Of a stretch of 64,000 nt of DNA, positions 51,127 to 58,503 are shown in pieces (positions within the stretch are counted from its first letter, which is position 1; each line of letters begins with the position of its first letter). This stretch comes from Deltaproteobacteria bacterium. GTDB taxonomy: Bacteria > Desulfobacterota > JAENJC01. Where the stretch lies: NCBI GenBank assembly GCA_030646755.1, contig JAUSKU010000080.1:1-64000 (forward strand), read 5' to 3'. Both the position numbers and the translations under genes were made by a program. The notes beneath the pieces were generated by a model that saw only the letters and a program-made list of their open reading frames with translations, was not told the origin of the DNA and ran no database searches.

Positions 51127-51487
51127 AGTACGAGGCACAGGCATTCTCCGATTCCCATACATTAACCTTGCTTACCTTGACAGGATAATTGCTCAACCCC
51201 TCGGAAAGTCTTTTAAACAGGTACCTTGCCATGTTCTCCGAGGAAGGGTTGATCTCTGTAAAAGGCTCAATCTCATTGAGATACTTGTGATCAAGCTCCT
51301 CTATTATATTCCTTGTCTTTTCCTTCAGTATCTTGAAATCAAGTGCCAAGCCTATGGAATCTAAGGTATCGGCCTTTACAAATATATCAACCCTCCAGTT
51401 ATGGCCGTGCAGCCTTTCACATGCGCCCTCATAATCCCTTAGATTATGGGCTGATGCAAAAGATGTCTTTATCATCAATTCATACAT
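51116..51487 (-). CDS. queD: 6-carboxy-5,6,7,8-tetrahydropterin synthase (QueD)
   Basis: This 123-residue tunnelling-fold enzyme of queuosine/deazapurine synthesis uses dihydroneopterin triphosphate made by FolE2, encoded next to it with an 11-bp overlap. The zinc-binding His residues are in FASAHNLRDYEGACERLHGHNW, the catalytic Cys is within EGACERLHG, and INPSSENMARYLF and VWESENACASY are conserved. QueC and QueE are not in the window. Confidence 0.92.
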   Translation of the reverse strand: MYELMIKTSFASAHNLRDYEGACERLHGHNWRVDIFVKADTLDSIGLALDFKILKEKTRNIIEELDHKYLNEIEPFTEINPSSENMARYLFKRLSEGLSNYPVKVSKVNVWESENACASYYEE

Positions 51488-51517
51488 GGCAAACTCCTTT
51501 ATCCAACAGACTACCGA

Positions 51518-52033
51518 CTATTGACTGTCGACTCTCATAATCTTTATATCCGCCTTCTTCCTGGCCTCCATGAGCCACTTTTCATACCTGCCTGTTGATA
51601 CGGCCTCCTTCTGCTGCCTGACCTTATCAACAGCGATTGAAGAGGCGAATCTCCTGGACAGGTCCTGAATATCCAGTTCATAAAGCTCTAAAAAGCGGTC
51701 AAATTCATTCCTTGATGGGAAGGTCTCCTCAAAAAGTAATACTGCATTGGTAACCTCGTTTATAGTCACGGTAAGGCCCAGACGTCCAGCCTCAGCAGAT
51801 ACAAGCTCCCTTTCTATAATAAAATCAAGCACTGCGGGCATATCAGCGCTATCCCCTGACTGCTTTCTTACCGCTGCCTCTTCCTCAAGATCGGTCATGG
51901 TTATTACATCATTATTGACAACGGCGGCTATCCGTTCTACTACCTCTGCATGACTTGATGCGGTTAAGACAGAGATAAAAAAGAGTATCTGTAGTGCATA
52001 TTTAAGCATGATCCACTGCAGCTTCATTATCAT
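51518..52033 (-). CDS. Short SurA-N-like periplasmic chaperone (no PPIase domain)
   Basis: The 171-residue exported protein (signal ILFFISVLTASSHA) matches the SurA/PrsA N-terminal chaperone module: AEVVERIAAVVNNDVITMTD, DFIIERELVSAEAGRLGL, VTINEVTNAVLLFEETF and a final RRFASSIAVDKVRQQ helix. No parvulin domain follows. The last residues (RVDSQ) and stop are encoded by a dispersed GTCGACAGTCAATAGTCGGT repeat, so the C-terminus may be truncated or simply capped by it. Confidence 0.75.
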   Translation of the reverse strand: MIMKLQWIMLKYALQILFFISVLTASSHAEVVERIAAVVNNDVITMTDLEEEAAVRKQSGDSADMPAVLDFIIERELVSAEAGRLGLTVTINEVTNAVLLFEETFPSRNEFDRFLELYELDIQDLSRRFASSIAVDKVRQQKEAVSTGRYEKWLMEARKKADIKIMRVDSQ

Positions 52034-52139
52034 AAACGTTGTATGAAAGTTAACACATTCGGCTTTTCATTGCAAATCCAATAATTTTGAGATAATCCTT
52101 TCCCCTTGCATTTTTTATTTGTTAGTCTAAAATTCCCGT

Positions 52140-53432
52140 ATGATTAAGAAAATAGTGACGATCCTTTTTATTGCCGCTTCGGTAATGATCCTGCCTCTGA
52201 GCAGTCATTCTCAAGACAGGCAGATTCGCATCATAAAGGTCCAGGCCACCATAAACCCTACCATAGCTGAATTCATCACAAGCTCTATAAAAAAAGCGGC
52301 ATCATCGGGAGATGAGGCGATTGTAATTGAACTTGATACCCCTGGAGGTCTTGACACTGCCATGAGGGATATTATTAAAGAACTCCTGAGTCCGCCTCTC
52401 CCCGTAATTGTTTATGTCCACCCAAGCGGAGGGAGGGCCGCGTCAGCCGGGGTTTTGATAACCATGGCCGCCAACATCTCGGCCATGACGCCCGGCACCA
52501 ACATCGGAGCCGCTCATCCTGTAAACATCGGCGGGGGAGAGATAAGCAAGGAGATGAACGAGAAGATCACCAATGACGCAGTAGCCTATATCAAAGGGCT
52601 GGCGGAAAAGAGGGGAAGGAATGTCGAGTGGGCTGAAAAGGCAGTGAAGGAAAGCGCATCCATTCCTGCGGAAGAGGCTTTTAAGCTTAATGTCATAGAT
52701 ATGCTTGCAAAAGATCTTGATGACCTGCTGAACCAGTTAGACGGTAGGAAGGTCACAACGAACAAGGGAGAGACAACCCTTTCAACCAAGGGCGTAAAGG
52801 TAATAAGGGATGATATGGGGTTCGGGCGCAAGATACTTAACGTCATAAGCGACCCGAATGTGGCATATATCCTGATGATGCTCGGCCTTTTAGGCATCTA
52901 TTTTGAGTTGGCAAACCCTGGGGCATTACTCCCGGGGGTACTGGGGGCAATATGCCTCATACTTGCCTTCTATGCCTTCCAGACCATCCCTGTTAACTAT
53001 GCAGGTGTATTCCTTATACTGCTGGCCATAATCCTCTTTGTGGCAGAGGCGATGGTGACAAGCTATGGGATTCTTGCCATAGGAGGGATAGTTGCCATGT
53101 TCCTTGGTTCCATCATGCTGTTTGATTCCCCTCTCCCATACCTTAGAGCATCTCTTCTGGTAATAATCCCTACCGTCCTCACGACTGCCGGACTCTTCAT
53201 ACTGGCCATAACCTTTGCCGTAAGGGCGCAGTTCAGGAAGACAGAAACCGGGGCAGAGGGTATGATAGGCCAGATTGGCGAGGCCAGGAGCAGGATATCC
53301 CCGACAGGAAAGGCATTTGTGGCTGGCGAATACTGGGATGCAGAGAGCGAAGAGGTCATAGAAGAAGGGGAGAAGGTGAAGGTAATAGCCCTGAAAGGCT
53401 TGAAAATAAAGGTCTCCAAGGTGGCAAAATGA
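52140..53432 (+). CDS. nfeD: NfeD long-form membrane serine protease (ClpP class)
   Basis: The 430-residue protein has a signal peptide and a ClpP-like protease domain at residues 30-240. Probable catalytic Ser102 is in PSGGRAASAGV and the Lys is probably near 142 (EKITNDAVAYI). Four or five membrane helices follow at about 245-375, and then a C-terminal OB-fold NfeD domain (GEARSRISPTGKAFVAGEYW). Such proteases pair with slipins, cutting their C-termini. The slipin gene here is 3.7 kb away beyond an island. The stop overlaps the DUF4124 gene by 4 bp. Confidence 0.9.
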   Translation: MIKKIVTILFIAASVMILPLSSHSQDRQIRIIKVQATINPTIAEFITSSIKKAASSGDEAIVIELDTPGGLDTAMRDIIKELLSPPLPVIVYVHPSGGRAASAGVLITMAANISAMTPGTNIGAAHPVNIGGGEISKEMNEKITNDAVAYIKGLAEKRGRNVEWAEKAVKESASIPAEEAFKLNVIDMLAKDLDDLLNQLDGRKVTTNKGETTLSTKGVKVIRDDMGFGRKILNVISDPNVAYILMMLGLLGIYFELANPGALLPGVLGAICLILAFYAFQTIPVNYAGVFLILLAIILFVAEAMVTSYGILAIGGIVAMFLGSIMLFDSPLPYLRASLLVIIPTVLTTAGLFILAITFAVRAQFRKTETGAEGMIGQIGEARSRISPTGKAFVAGEYWDAESEEVIEEGEKVKVIALKGLKIKVSKVAK

Positions 53433-54019
53433 GGCCGGTCTGGTTAATATCCCTATTGTTGTTGCTTTGGAGCGATATTTCAAATGCTGAAACGTATAAA
53501 TATATAGACGATAAGGGAACTCCCTGCTTCACTGACGATATCAAGACTATCCCCGAAAGACACAGGAAAAAGGCGGTGCTTTTAAAAAGCGATGATGAAA
53601 AGGTTACAGTATTAACACCGCCTCTGGCAGACAAGATAGATGAAACGCTCCTACCACAAAAAGAAGAGGCGAGATACACGTCAGACACATCTTCTGTTCA
53701 CATTCCGATCATTGAGCCTCAGAGCCAGGGTTTCCCTTACCTGAATGTTGCAATAATCTCATCAATGTTCTTAGGCACACTTATCTCAGCGGTCTTTGTA
53801 AACAACAGGATGTTCAAAAAGATCCTTAATATTGTCAGCCTTGCATCCATGCTCACCCTCCTCGTCTATGTCTCGACATTCTTTGTCTCTAAGAATATGC
53901 ATACACTAAAAAAGGCTTCAACCGAGATGACGGATACAATGAAGAGGAAAGAAGCACAGAAGAAGAAGGCTCTGCAGGAAGTGATCGGAGGCGAACCGCC
54001 AGCAGAAGGTAACCGATAA
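53429..54019 (+). CDS. DUF4124-domain membrane protein
   Basis: A 196-residue protein with signal peptide MRPVWLISLLLLLWSDISNA, then a DUF4124 motif (AETYKYIDDKGTPCFTDDIK), two closely spaced membrane helices (VAIISSMFLGTLISAVFV; SLASMLTLLVYVSTFFV) and a basic coiled tail. DUF4124 proteins are periplasmic and of unknown role. It is translationally coupled to nfeD (ATGA overlap), suggesting a link with that protease. Confidence 0.75.
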   Translation: MRPVWLISLLLLLWSDISNAETYKYIDDKGTPCFTDDIKTIPERHRKKAVLLKSDDEKVTVLTPPLADKIDETLLPQKEEARYTSDTSSVHIPIIEPQSQGFPYLNVAIISSMFLGTLISAVFVNNRMFKKILNIVSLASMLTLLVYVSTFFVSKNMHTLKKASTEMTDTMKRKEAQKKKALQEVIGGEPPAEGNR

Positions 54020-54325
54020 AACGGAGCGGCCCATTCCTTCTTAAATTATATAGTTACTTCAAGTTGTTTTTTGAATTTGATGAAAACAATAATAAAATCA
54101 TGATAAAGTTCAGACCTGTATAATAACTGGTTATCCTTACAAAAGTGGTATTAATAAGTTTTTCTTGTTAACATTACAAACCGAACGAAGTCGAGAAAAA
54201 CTTGTTAAATATATAGTTGCCGTCCAACCAGTTTACTGCACCAGATTACACTGGTGAGTATTTCAAGACCAAGGGCAGAATCGGCCCTTTAAAAGCATTA
54301 GATAAAGGCATTAGGAGTAAATAAT
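54020..54325. other. AT-rich gap with inverted repeats at the island's left border
   Basis: AAGTTTTTC (54156-54164) and GAAAAACTT (54195-54203) are inverted. A half copy of the structured repeat follows: ACTGCACCAG-ATTACA-CTGGTGAGT at 54235-54259 and AGAATCGGCCC at 54277-54287. Composition changes sharply to AT-rich here. No gene is supported. Confidence 0.5.
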
Positions 54326-54703
54326 ATGAAACTAAGCACATTATTTGACCCTATCGAAAAGCTCATCACTGAGCATGGTTCTGCGGCTATACAAGAGAAG
54401 CATATTGCGCTGCTCCGAGAGCAACTTACGATTCTTAAGGATAAGTTTTCTGTTCTTGAAGCTGAGAATCATACACTTAAATCTGAAAATCAAAATTTGG
54501 AAACTGAGAATAAGCAGCTGAAAAAAATTATTGATGCTTTTCATAAAATCCCTCCGAAAAAAGAATATGTTTGCCCTCGCTGTCATGAGCCAGCATTTAA
54601 ACTTATGAAACAACTTCCTCACCCGAATTTATTTTTTGCTAATAGTGGCGCAACTGTACGCTTACATAGGTGCGAAAAGTGTAATTATGAAGAAACAACA
54701 TAA
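54326..54703 (+). CDS. Coiled-coil protein with C-terminal zinc ribbon
   Basis: This 125-residue protein has a heptad-rich coiled coil at residues 25-75 (KDKFSVLEAENHTLKSENQN), then a zinc-ribbon-like tail with CPRCHEPAF and HRCEKCNYEE (two CxxC pairs). No signal peptide. Similar tails occur in small mobile-element proteins. It is preceded by TTAGGAGTAAATAAT, very like the sites before the genes at 54876 and 55506, and flanked by structured repeats. Function unknown. Confidence 0.65.
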   Translation: MKLSTLFDPIEKLITEHGSAAIQEKHIALLREQLTILKDKFSVLEAENHTLKSENQNLETENKQLKKIIDAFHKIPPKKEYVCPRCHEPAFKLMKQLPHPNLFFANSGATVRLHRCEKCNYEETT

Positions 54704-54716
54704 CCAAAACCCTTAA

Positions 54717-54817
54717 CCCCACTGGTGGTACGGGCCGATTCTAAACATTTCCAACCAGGTTGCTCCACCAGACTTCACTGGTGAGCAGGAAACAAAGTCA
54801 ATGGCAGAATCGGCCCG
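54717..54817. repeat. Complete structured fold-back element
   Basis: GGGCCGATTCT (54732-54742) pairs with AGAATCGGCCC (54806-54816). TTTCC (54748-54752) pairs with GGAAA (54788-54792). GCTCCACCAG (54762-54771) pairs with CTGGTGAGC (54778-54786), leaving one bulged C and an ACTTCA loop. The left half (CCACTGGTGGTACGGGCCGA...) recurs at 55397-55437 and the right half at 54235-54287. Confidence 0.7.
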
Positions 54818-54875
54818 GCTGATTTACATAAAAGCAAGAGCCGCCAGATTTTAAAACCATGATTAGGAGATAAAA

Positions 54876-55118
54876 ATGGGAAACAAGTTATCCCCCGTTG
54901 CAGTTTGTACTCGCTGTGGCCGTTATTCTCACAATACCGGTTCAATAAATAACCGATGCACACAAATAAATAGTGGACAAAGATGCAAAGGAACGTATAG
55001 AAGTGCAATAGCCCCTGATGATTGGCAGATTTGCCCTTCTTGTCATGGTGCTGAAAAAACAGAACATATTCAGTGCAATCAATGTCAGTCATCTGGGTAT
55101 CTCTATGTTAGGGAATAA
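54876..55118 (+). CDS. Small zinc-ribbon protein
   Basis: An 80-residue protein with four Cys-rich knuckles (CTRCGRY, RCTQI...RCKG, CPSCHGA, CNQCQSSG), resembling double zinc ribbons or DnaJ-type zinc modules. The GATTAGGAGATAAAA Shine-Dalgarno context is nearly the same as for the neighbouring small genes. It lies between structured repeats in the island and converges with the minus-strand gene, overlapping it by 30 bp. Function unknown. Confidence 0.6.
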   Translation: MGNKLSPVAVCTRCGRYSHNTGSINNRCTQINSGQRCKGTYRSAIAPDDWQICPSCHGAEKTEHIQCNQCQSSGYLYVRE

Positions 55119-55349
55119 AACATTAAAAACCTTTTTTAAATGCTTGGGCTTGCCAGCATGGAAGAATATGCCGGAGCCTCGTGGGGAAACATTCAATTTA
55201 TCAAAGGCCAGCAAACCAATTTCCCCGTTTTGCTCCCATACCTGGAATCCATTTAATTCATATGCTGTAACAACGACATCGTCGCGGATGCAATATCCAG
55301 TTTTCTTGATGTGATTTATCGTAGTAATTAGGGTAGCAAAAAAATCCAT
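55089..55349 (-). CDS. Small hypothetical protein, inverted within the array
   Basis: An 86-residue soluble protein: MDFFATLITTINHIKKTGY, DDVVVTAYELNGFQVWEQNG, and a C-terminus IFFHAGKPKHLKKVFNVLFP. The minus-strand GGAGGTG lies four bases before the ATG at 55349, supporting translation. It faces the zinc-ribbon gene and overlaps its 3' end by 30 bp. No family recognised. Confidence 0.5.
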   Translation of the reverse strand: MDFFATLITTINHIKKTGYCIRDDVVVTAYELNGFQVWEQNGEIGLLAFDKLNVSPRGSGIFFHAGKPKHLKKVFNVLFPNIEIPR

Positions 55350-55396
55350 AAACACCTCCAAAGATTAGTGGTACTGGCGGTTCTAAAACCTTAACT

Positions 55397-55482
55397 CCAC
55401 TGGTGGTACGGGCCGATTCTAAAAGCTTTCCAACCACAAAATGGAGCCGACTAAATAAGGCGGCTCATTTTGGTGTTACACA
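55397..55482. repeat. Left half of the structured element plus a hairpin
   Basis: CCACTGGTGGTACGGGCCGA through the TTTCCAACCA word is nearly identical to 54719-54756. It is followed by a separate stem, AAAATGGAGCCG facing CGGCTCATTTT, with one bulged base. A degenerate extra copy of the left half precedes it at about 55366-55388. Confidence 0.65.
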
Positions 55483-55505
55483 TAAAATAAATAGGAGATA
55501 ATAAA

Positions 55506-55760
55506 ATGCGATTTTTGCTTTTACTTTTGTTCATCGTGTCTCTCTTCCTTTCTGGATGTGCCAAATTTAAAGAAGGGGAATGTATACAAGATACTTCCAA
55601 AGGAACTATTTTGCGCATTACGGCAGTTCACTATACGGAATATACAGTGCAAGCGTGGTTTGAAGGAAAATGGGGCATTCCTGTTAATGTGCCATTTACC
55701 GCATACGATTCGGGCCATGTAAAAATGACGTGTCCATATAGTGAAAAGACAATTCAATAA
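55506..55760 (+). CDS. Small hypothetical lipoprotein
   Basis: An 84-residue protein with lipoprotein signal MRFLLLLLFIVSLFLSGCAK (lipobox FLSGC). The mature part, about 65 residues, is a small beta domain (GTILRITAVHYTEYTVQAWF, VNVPFTAYDSG) with two further Cys. AATAGGAGATAATAAA precedes the ATG, matching the start context of the other array genes. Function unknown. Confidence 0.6.
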   Translation: MRFLLLLLFIVSLFLSGCAKFKEGECIQDTSKGTILRITAVHYTEYTVQAWFEGKWGIPVNVPFTAYDSGHVKMTCPYSEKTIQ

Positions 55761-55790
55761 ATTAATTAGAGGCATGAAAAGGAGGTTCTC

Positions 55791-56084
55791 ATGAATCAAG
55801 CTATAATTAAGGCAATTAAAGAAAAGAGGTGTTTGTCGTTCATGTATGACAATCACCCCCGTGTCGTTGAACCTCATTGCTACGGCATCACAAGAAAAGA
55901 GAAAGAGGCTATCAGATGCTATCAAATCAGAGGCACAGGAAAAAGACTTAATGAAAGCCCTTGGCATCTTATGACCCTTGACAAAATAATGTCTTTACAA
56001 TTGCTTGAAGAGACATTCGACAAGCCGAGGCACGGATACAACAAAGGTGACGAACATATGATAAAAATTTTATGTGAGCTTTAG
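55791..56084 (+). CDS. WYL-like small protein
   Basis: A 97-residue protein that resembles a stand-alone WYL-type ligand-binding module: IIKAIKEKRCLSFMYDNHPR, RVVEPHCYGITRKEKEAIRCY, then WHLMTLDKIMSLQLLEETFD and PRHGYNKGD. WYL domains sense nucleotides or nucleic acids in regulators of defence and DNA repair, but here there is no DNA-binding domain. An AAAAGGAGG site precedes the ATG. It lies in the second island. Confidence 0.65.
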   Translation: MNQAIIKAIKEKRCLSFMYDNHPRVVEPHCYGITRKEKEAIRCYQIRGTGKRLNESPWHLMTLDKIMSLQLLEETFDKPRHGYNKGDEHMIKILCEL

Positions 56085-56138
56085 CAGTTCCACAGTCACA
56101 AGGACCAGCAGGATACGTAGGCTCGTTATAAACAGTTG

Positions 56139-56169
56139 GTAGGTCGGGTAGAGCAACGCGAAACCCGAC
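56139..56169. repeat. GTAG-headed REP next to the RAYT fragment
   Basis: GTAGGTCGGGT with a facing AAACCCGAC arm. It is of a different sequence family from the REPs at 19.7 kb and 38.6 kb. Confidence 0.65.
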
Positions 56170-56213
56170 ACAATAGACACAATTCCTATGACTGATGACC
56201 CTGTTGAGGAATC

Positions 56214-56300
56214 ATGCAACACCGAAGATCGCTGGCAAAAGGGGCAACATTCTTTTTTACGGTCGTAACGCACAACCGACGCGCTATTCTCGCTCAATAG
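56214..56300 (+). pseudogene. N-terminal fragment of a REP-associated tyrosine transposase
   Basis: The 28-codon frame MQHRRSLAKGATFFFTVVTH NRRAILAQ (spaced here) stops at TAG 56298. It matches the start of the RAYT at 38630 (RRPKTAGGTYFFTVVTYCR). The HUH and Tyr motifs are missing, so it is a dead remnant. A REP of its own lies 45 bp upstream. Confidence 0.7.
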
Positions 56301-56364
56301 GGACGCGGCAAAAAACTGCCGCCGCTTATCTCAGCGTTATGGAGTAATAGAAAACTTAAAGATA

Positions 56365-56373
56365 TGTTATAAT
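56365..56373 (+). promoter_or_regulatory. Extended -10 promoter for the toxin-antitoxin pair
   Basis: TGTTATAAT (TG-N-TATAAT) lies 20 bp before the start codon of the antitoxin, with AAGGAGG between. The -35 region is weak, as is usual for extended -10 promoters. Confidence 0.5.
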
Positions 56374-56392
56374 TTCTACAAAGGAGGATGCC

Positions 56393-56608
56393 ATGTATTC
56401 AACGAAAAAGCTTATATCTGAGGCTCTGCATCTGAAACCGGCAGAACGGTTTATTGTTATTGAAGCCCTTATTAAAAGTCTCGATATGCCTAACCCTGAA
56501 ATTGAAGCAGCTTGGGCTGAAGAAGCGGAAAAGCGGCTTGCCGCTTACAAGGAAGGGCGACTCGCGACAATTTCTTTTGAGGATATGTTCGGCAAAAAGG
56601 CAGCATGA
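56393..56608 (+). CDS. Addiction-module antitoxin component (TIGR02574-like)
   Basis: A 71-residue helical protein. ISEALHLKPAERFIVIEALI, KSLDMPNPEIEAAWAEEAEK and RLAAYKEGRLATISFEDMF match the small addiction-module family that partners ParE/RelE toxins. It has a good AAGGAGG and overlaps the toxin start by 4 bp. Confidence 0.85.
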   Translation: MYSTKKLISEALHLKPAERFIVIEALIKSLDMPNPEIEAAWAEEAEKRLAAYKEGRLATISFEDMFGKKAA

Positions 56609-56895
56609 ATATTCGGATCGCCCGAATAGCTCAACAAGAGTTCAATGATGCCCGCGAGTTCTACGAGATCGAGCAATCGGGACTCGGTGTTCGTTTCTCA
56701 GAAGAAATCCGGCATTCCATCCTCCGTATTCAACAATTTCCTCTCGCCGGACAAGTCGAACGCGGTGAAGTCCGCCACTATATGGTACATAAATTCCCGT
56801 ATAAAATCTTATATTCGTTACAAAGTGATACTATCATTATTCTTGCGTTTGCACATCTGCACAGGAAGCATGACTATTGGATTGAGCGGATATAA
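56605..56895 (+). CDS. ParE/RelE-family toxin
   Basis: A 96-residue protein: MNIRIARIAQQEFNDAREFY, SGLGVRFSEEIRHSILRIQQ FP (spaced), VRHYMVHKFPYKILYSLQSD, and IIILAFAHLHRKHDYWIER. This is the ParE-like fold commonly paired with TIGR02574 antitoxins. The frame is intact and translationally coupled. ParE members poison gyrase and RelE members cut mRNA; which applies here is unclear. Confidence 0.87.
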   Translation: MNIRIARIAQQEFNDAREFYEIEQSGLGVRFSEEIRHSILRIQQFPLAGQVERGEVRHYMVHKFPYKILYSLQSDTIIILAFAHLHRKHDYWIERI

Positions 56896-57094
56896 TAAAG
56901 CTTCCCGTCGGGTAGCCCGGCAGTTCACACTACCGTAAAATTCATTACCCCAGCCTCACCCTTTCGACTCCGTTCTGAGCAGGCTTACAGTAATCCTCAC
57001 TCTGAAATAGAGGAAAAAGTTTCCAACTGCTGTGTTGGCAAGATAGCTCTAAGCATGTTAATATCACTGACACGAAATTCAAAGGAGGTTTATC

Positions 57095-57862
57095 ATGGAA
57101 ATGTTTACGATACCGTTTTTAGTAGCAATAGGTGTGGTCATATTCATACTGGCCAACTCCGTCAGGGTGCTGAATGAGTATGAGAGAGGGGTGATATTCA
57201 GACTTGGAAGGGCCATAGGGGCCAAGGGACCGGGGCTTATAATCCTGATACCGATTATAGACAAGATGAGCAAGGTGGACCTGAGGACAGTTACAATGGA
57301 TGTGCCTCCCCAGGAGGTCATCACAAGAGATAACGTATCTGTAAAGGTAAATGCAGTGGTCTACTTCAGGGTCCTGGACCCTATGAAGGCAGTCCTGAGT
57401 GTTGAAAACTACCTTTACGCTACATCCCAGCTGGCCCAGACAACACTCAGAAGCGTATGCGGACAGGGGGAGATGGACGACCTGCTGTCGGAAAGAGAAA
57501 AGATAAACAAACAGCTTCAGGAGATCCTTGACAGGCAGACTGAACCGTGGGGGGTGAAGATAAGCGCGGTGGAGATAAAAGGGATAGACCTTCCTGATGA
57601 GATGAAAAGGGCCATGGCTAAGCAGGCGGAGGCGGAGAGGGAGAAGAGGGCAAAGATAATCCACTCTGCAGGGGAGTTTGAGGCAGCGGAAAATCTGGCA
57701 AAGGCCGCTGACATGATTTCTAAGAACCCGGTAACCCTTCAGTTAAGATATCTTCAGACATTGACGGAGATAGCTGTAGAAAAGAACTCAACTATCCTCT
57801 TCCCGCTGCCGATGGACATGATAAAGCCGTTCCTTGGCTTGATAGAGAAGAAAGAGAATTAA
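57095..57862 (+). CDS. Slipin (SPFH/Band 7 protein)
   Basis: The 255-residue membrane-anchored slipin has an N-terminal membrane helix ([20 protein letters not shown]), an SPFH domain ([40 protein letters not shown]), a coiled coil ([20 protein letters not shown]) and a short hydrophobic C-terminus ([20 protein letters not shown]) of the kind cut by NfeD proteases. It organises membrane microdomains. Its usual partner nfeD is 3.7 kb upstream, separated by an island. AAAGGAGG precedes the ATG. Confidence 0.93.
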   Translation: MEMFTIPFLVAIGVVIFILANSVRVLNEYERGVIFRLGRAIGAKGPGLIILIPIIDKMSKVDLRTVTMDVPPQEVITRDNVSVKVNAVVYFRVLDPMKAVLSVENYLYATSQLAQTTLRSVCGQGEMDDLLSEREKINKQLQEILDRQTEPWGVKISAVEIKGIDLPDEMKRAMAKQAEAEREKRAKIIHSAGEFEAAENLAKAADMISKNPVTLQLRYLQTLTEIAVEKNSTILFPLPMDMIKPFLGLIEKKEN

Positions 57863-57880
57863 CATCTTTGTTGTGTAAAA

Positions 57881-57912
57881 AAAGAGGCTCTGAAATCTTT
57901 CAGAGCCTCTTT
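57881..57912. terminator. Bidirectional intrinsic terminator
   Basis: AAAGAGGCTCTGAAA (57881-57895) pairs perfectly with TTTCAGAGCCTCTTT (57898-57912). The A-run and T-run ends serve both strands, between the convergent slipin and Spy/CpxP-like genes. Confidence 0.88.
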
Positions 57913-57951
57913 GCATATCTACCAGTTAAATTTAAATTACTTCTCGGAAGA

Positions 57952-58449
57952 TTACATCCCCTTCGTGTCGCTGGGCTTTTTACCTTTCTTCTCGCAACCC
58001 ATCTTTCCGCCCTTTTCTCCGCAGTCATGGTGTTCGCCTTCGCTGCAATCGTCGGAAGATTCAAGATAAACCTTCTTCTGCTCTGCATCAAGGACAGAAA
58101 GTATCTTTACCTTGCACTCATACTTGCTCTTCAAGGACTTCTTGATAAGGTCGCCGATCTCGTTAACCTTTGCATCAACCGCGGCATTGTCGATAGTATC
58201 CTTCTTCAAAAGGGAATTAAGATCGATCCTTGCGATCTTGATGTCAGCAGCGGCCTGGATCTTGACCTTTTTGCACTCGGTCTGGATATCTTCGACCTTT
58301 GTCTTCTGCTCCTTTGTAAGCTTCAGGTTTGCTGTGCAGGAATCACCCTTTTTCTCACATCCCTTCTTGGTGTCTGCAATAGCAGATACATAGCTCATAC
58401 CTGAAAATGCCGCAATGATAAACAACGTAGCAATAAATTTCTTTCTCAT
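57952..58449 (-). CDS. Spy/CpxP-like periplasmic protein with Cys/His-rich tail
   Basis: A 165-residue exported protein with signal peptide KKFIATLFIIAAFSGMSYVS. The helical middle (LKLTKEQKTKVEDIQTECKK, ADIKIARIDLNSLLKK, IGDLIKKSLKSKYECKVKIL, LDAEQKKVYLE) follows the Spy/CpxP/CnrX pattern of metal- or stress-sensing periplasmic proteins. The ends add Cys/His clusters, CEKKGDSC and DDCSEGEHHDCGEKGGKMGC, likely to bind metal. The ATG at 58449 has AGGAGGT upstream. It is close to a NifU-type scaffold and an efflux operon. Confidence 0.75.
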   Translation of the reverse strand: MRKKFIATLFIIAAFSGMSYVSAIADTKKGCEKKGDSCTANLKLTKEQKTKVEDIQTECKKVKIQAAADIKIARIDLNSLLKKDTIDNAAVDAKVNEIGDLIKKSLKSKYECKVKILSVLDAEQKKVYLESSDDCSEGEHHDCGEKGGKMGCEKKGKKPSDTKGM

Positions 58450-58465
58450 CCTTACCTCCTTTATG

Positions 58466-58495
58466 GTAGGGGCAGGCACATAGGCCTGCCCCTAC
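58466..58495. repeat. GTAG-headed perfect palindrome
   Basis: GTAGGGGCAGGC and its exact inverse GCCTGCCCCTAC flank a 6-nt loop. It fills most of the gap between the Spy-like and NifU-like genes. Confidence 0.85.
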
Positions 58496-58503
58496 AAGTA
58501 ATA

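Larger units (their letters stand above)
56085..56392. other. Gap holding a REP, a RAYT fragment and a promoter
   Basis: The stretch contains a GTAG-headed REP (56139-56169), a short RAYT remnant (56214-56300) and an extended -10 promoter (56365-56373) for the following toxin-antitoxin pair. Nothing else is supported. Confidence 0.6.

Noticed and set aside
54236..55440. Canonical integron attC sites
   Set aside because: The structured repeats lack clear RYYYAAC/GTTRRRY end boxes in matching positions, and no integron integrase is in the window. Kept only as a cassette-like array.
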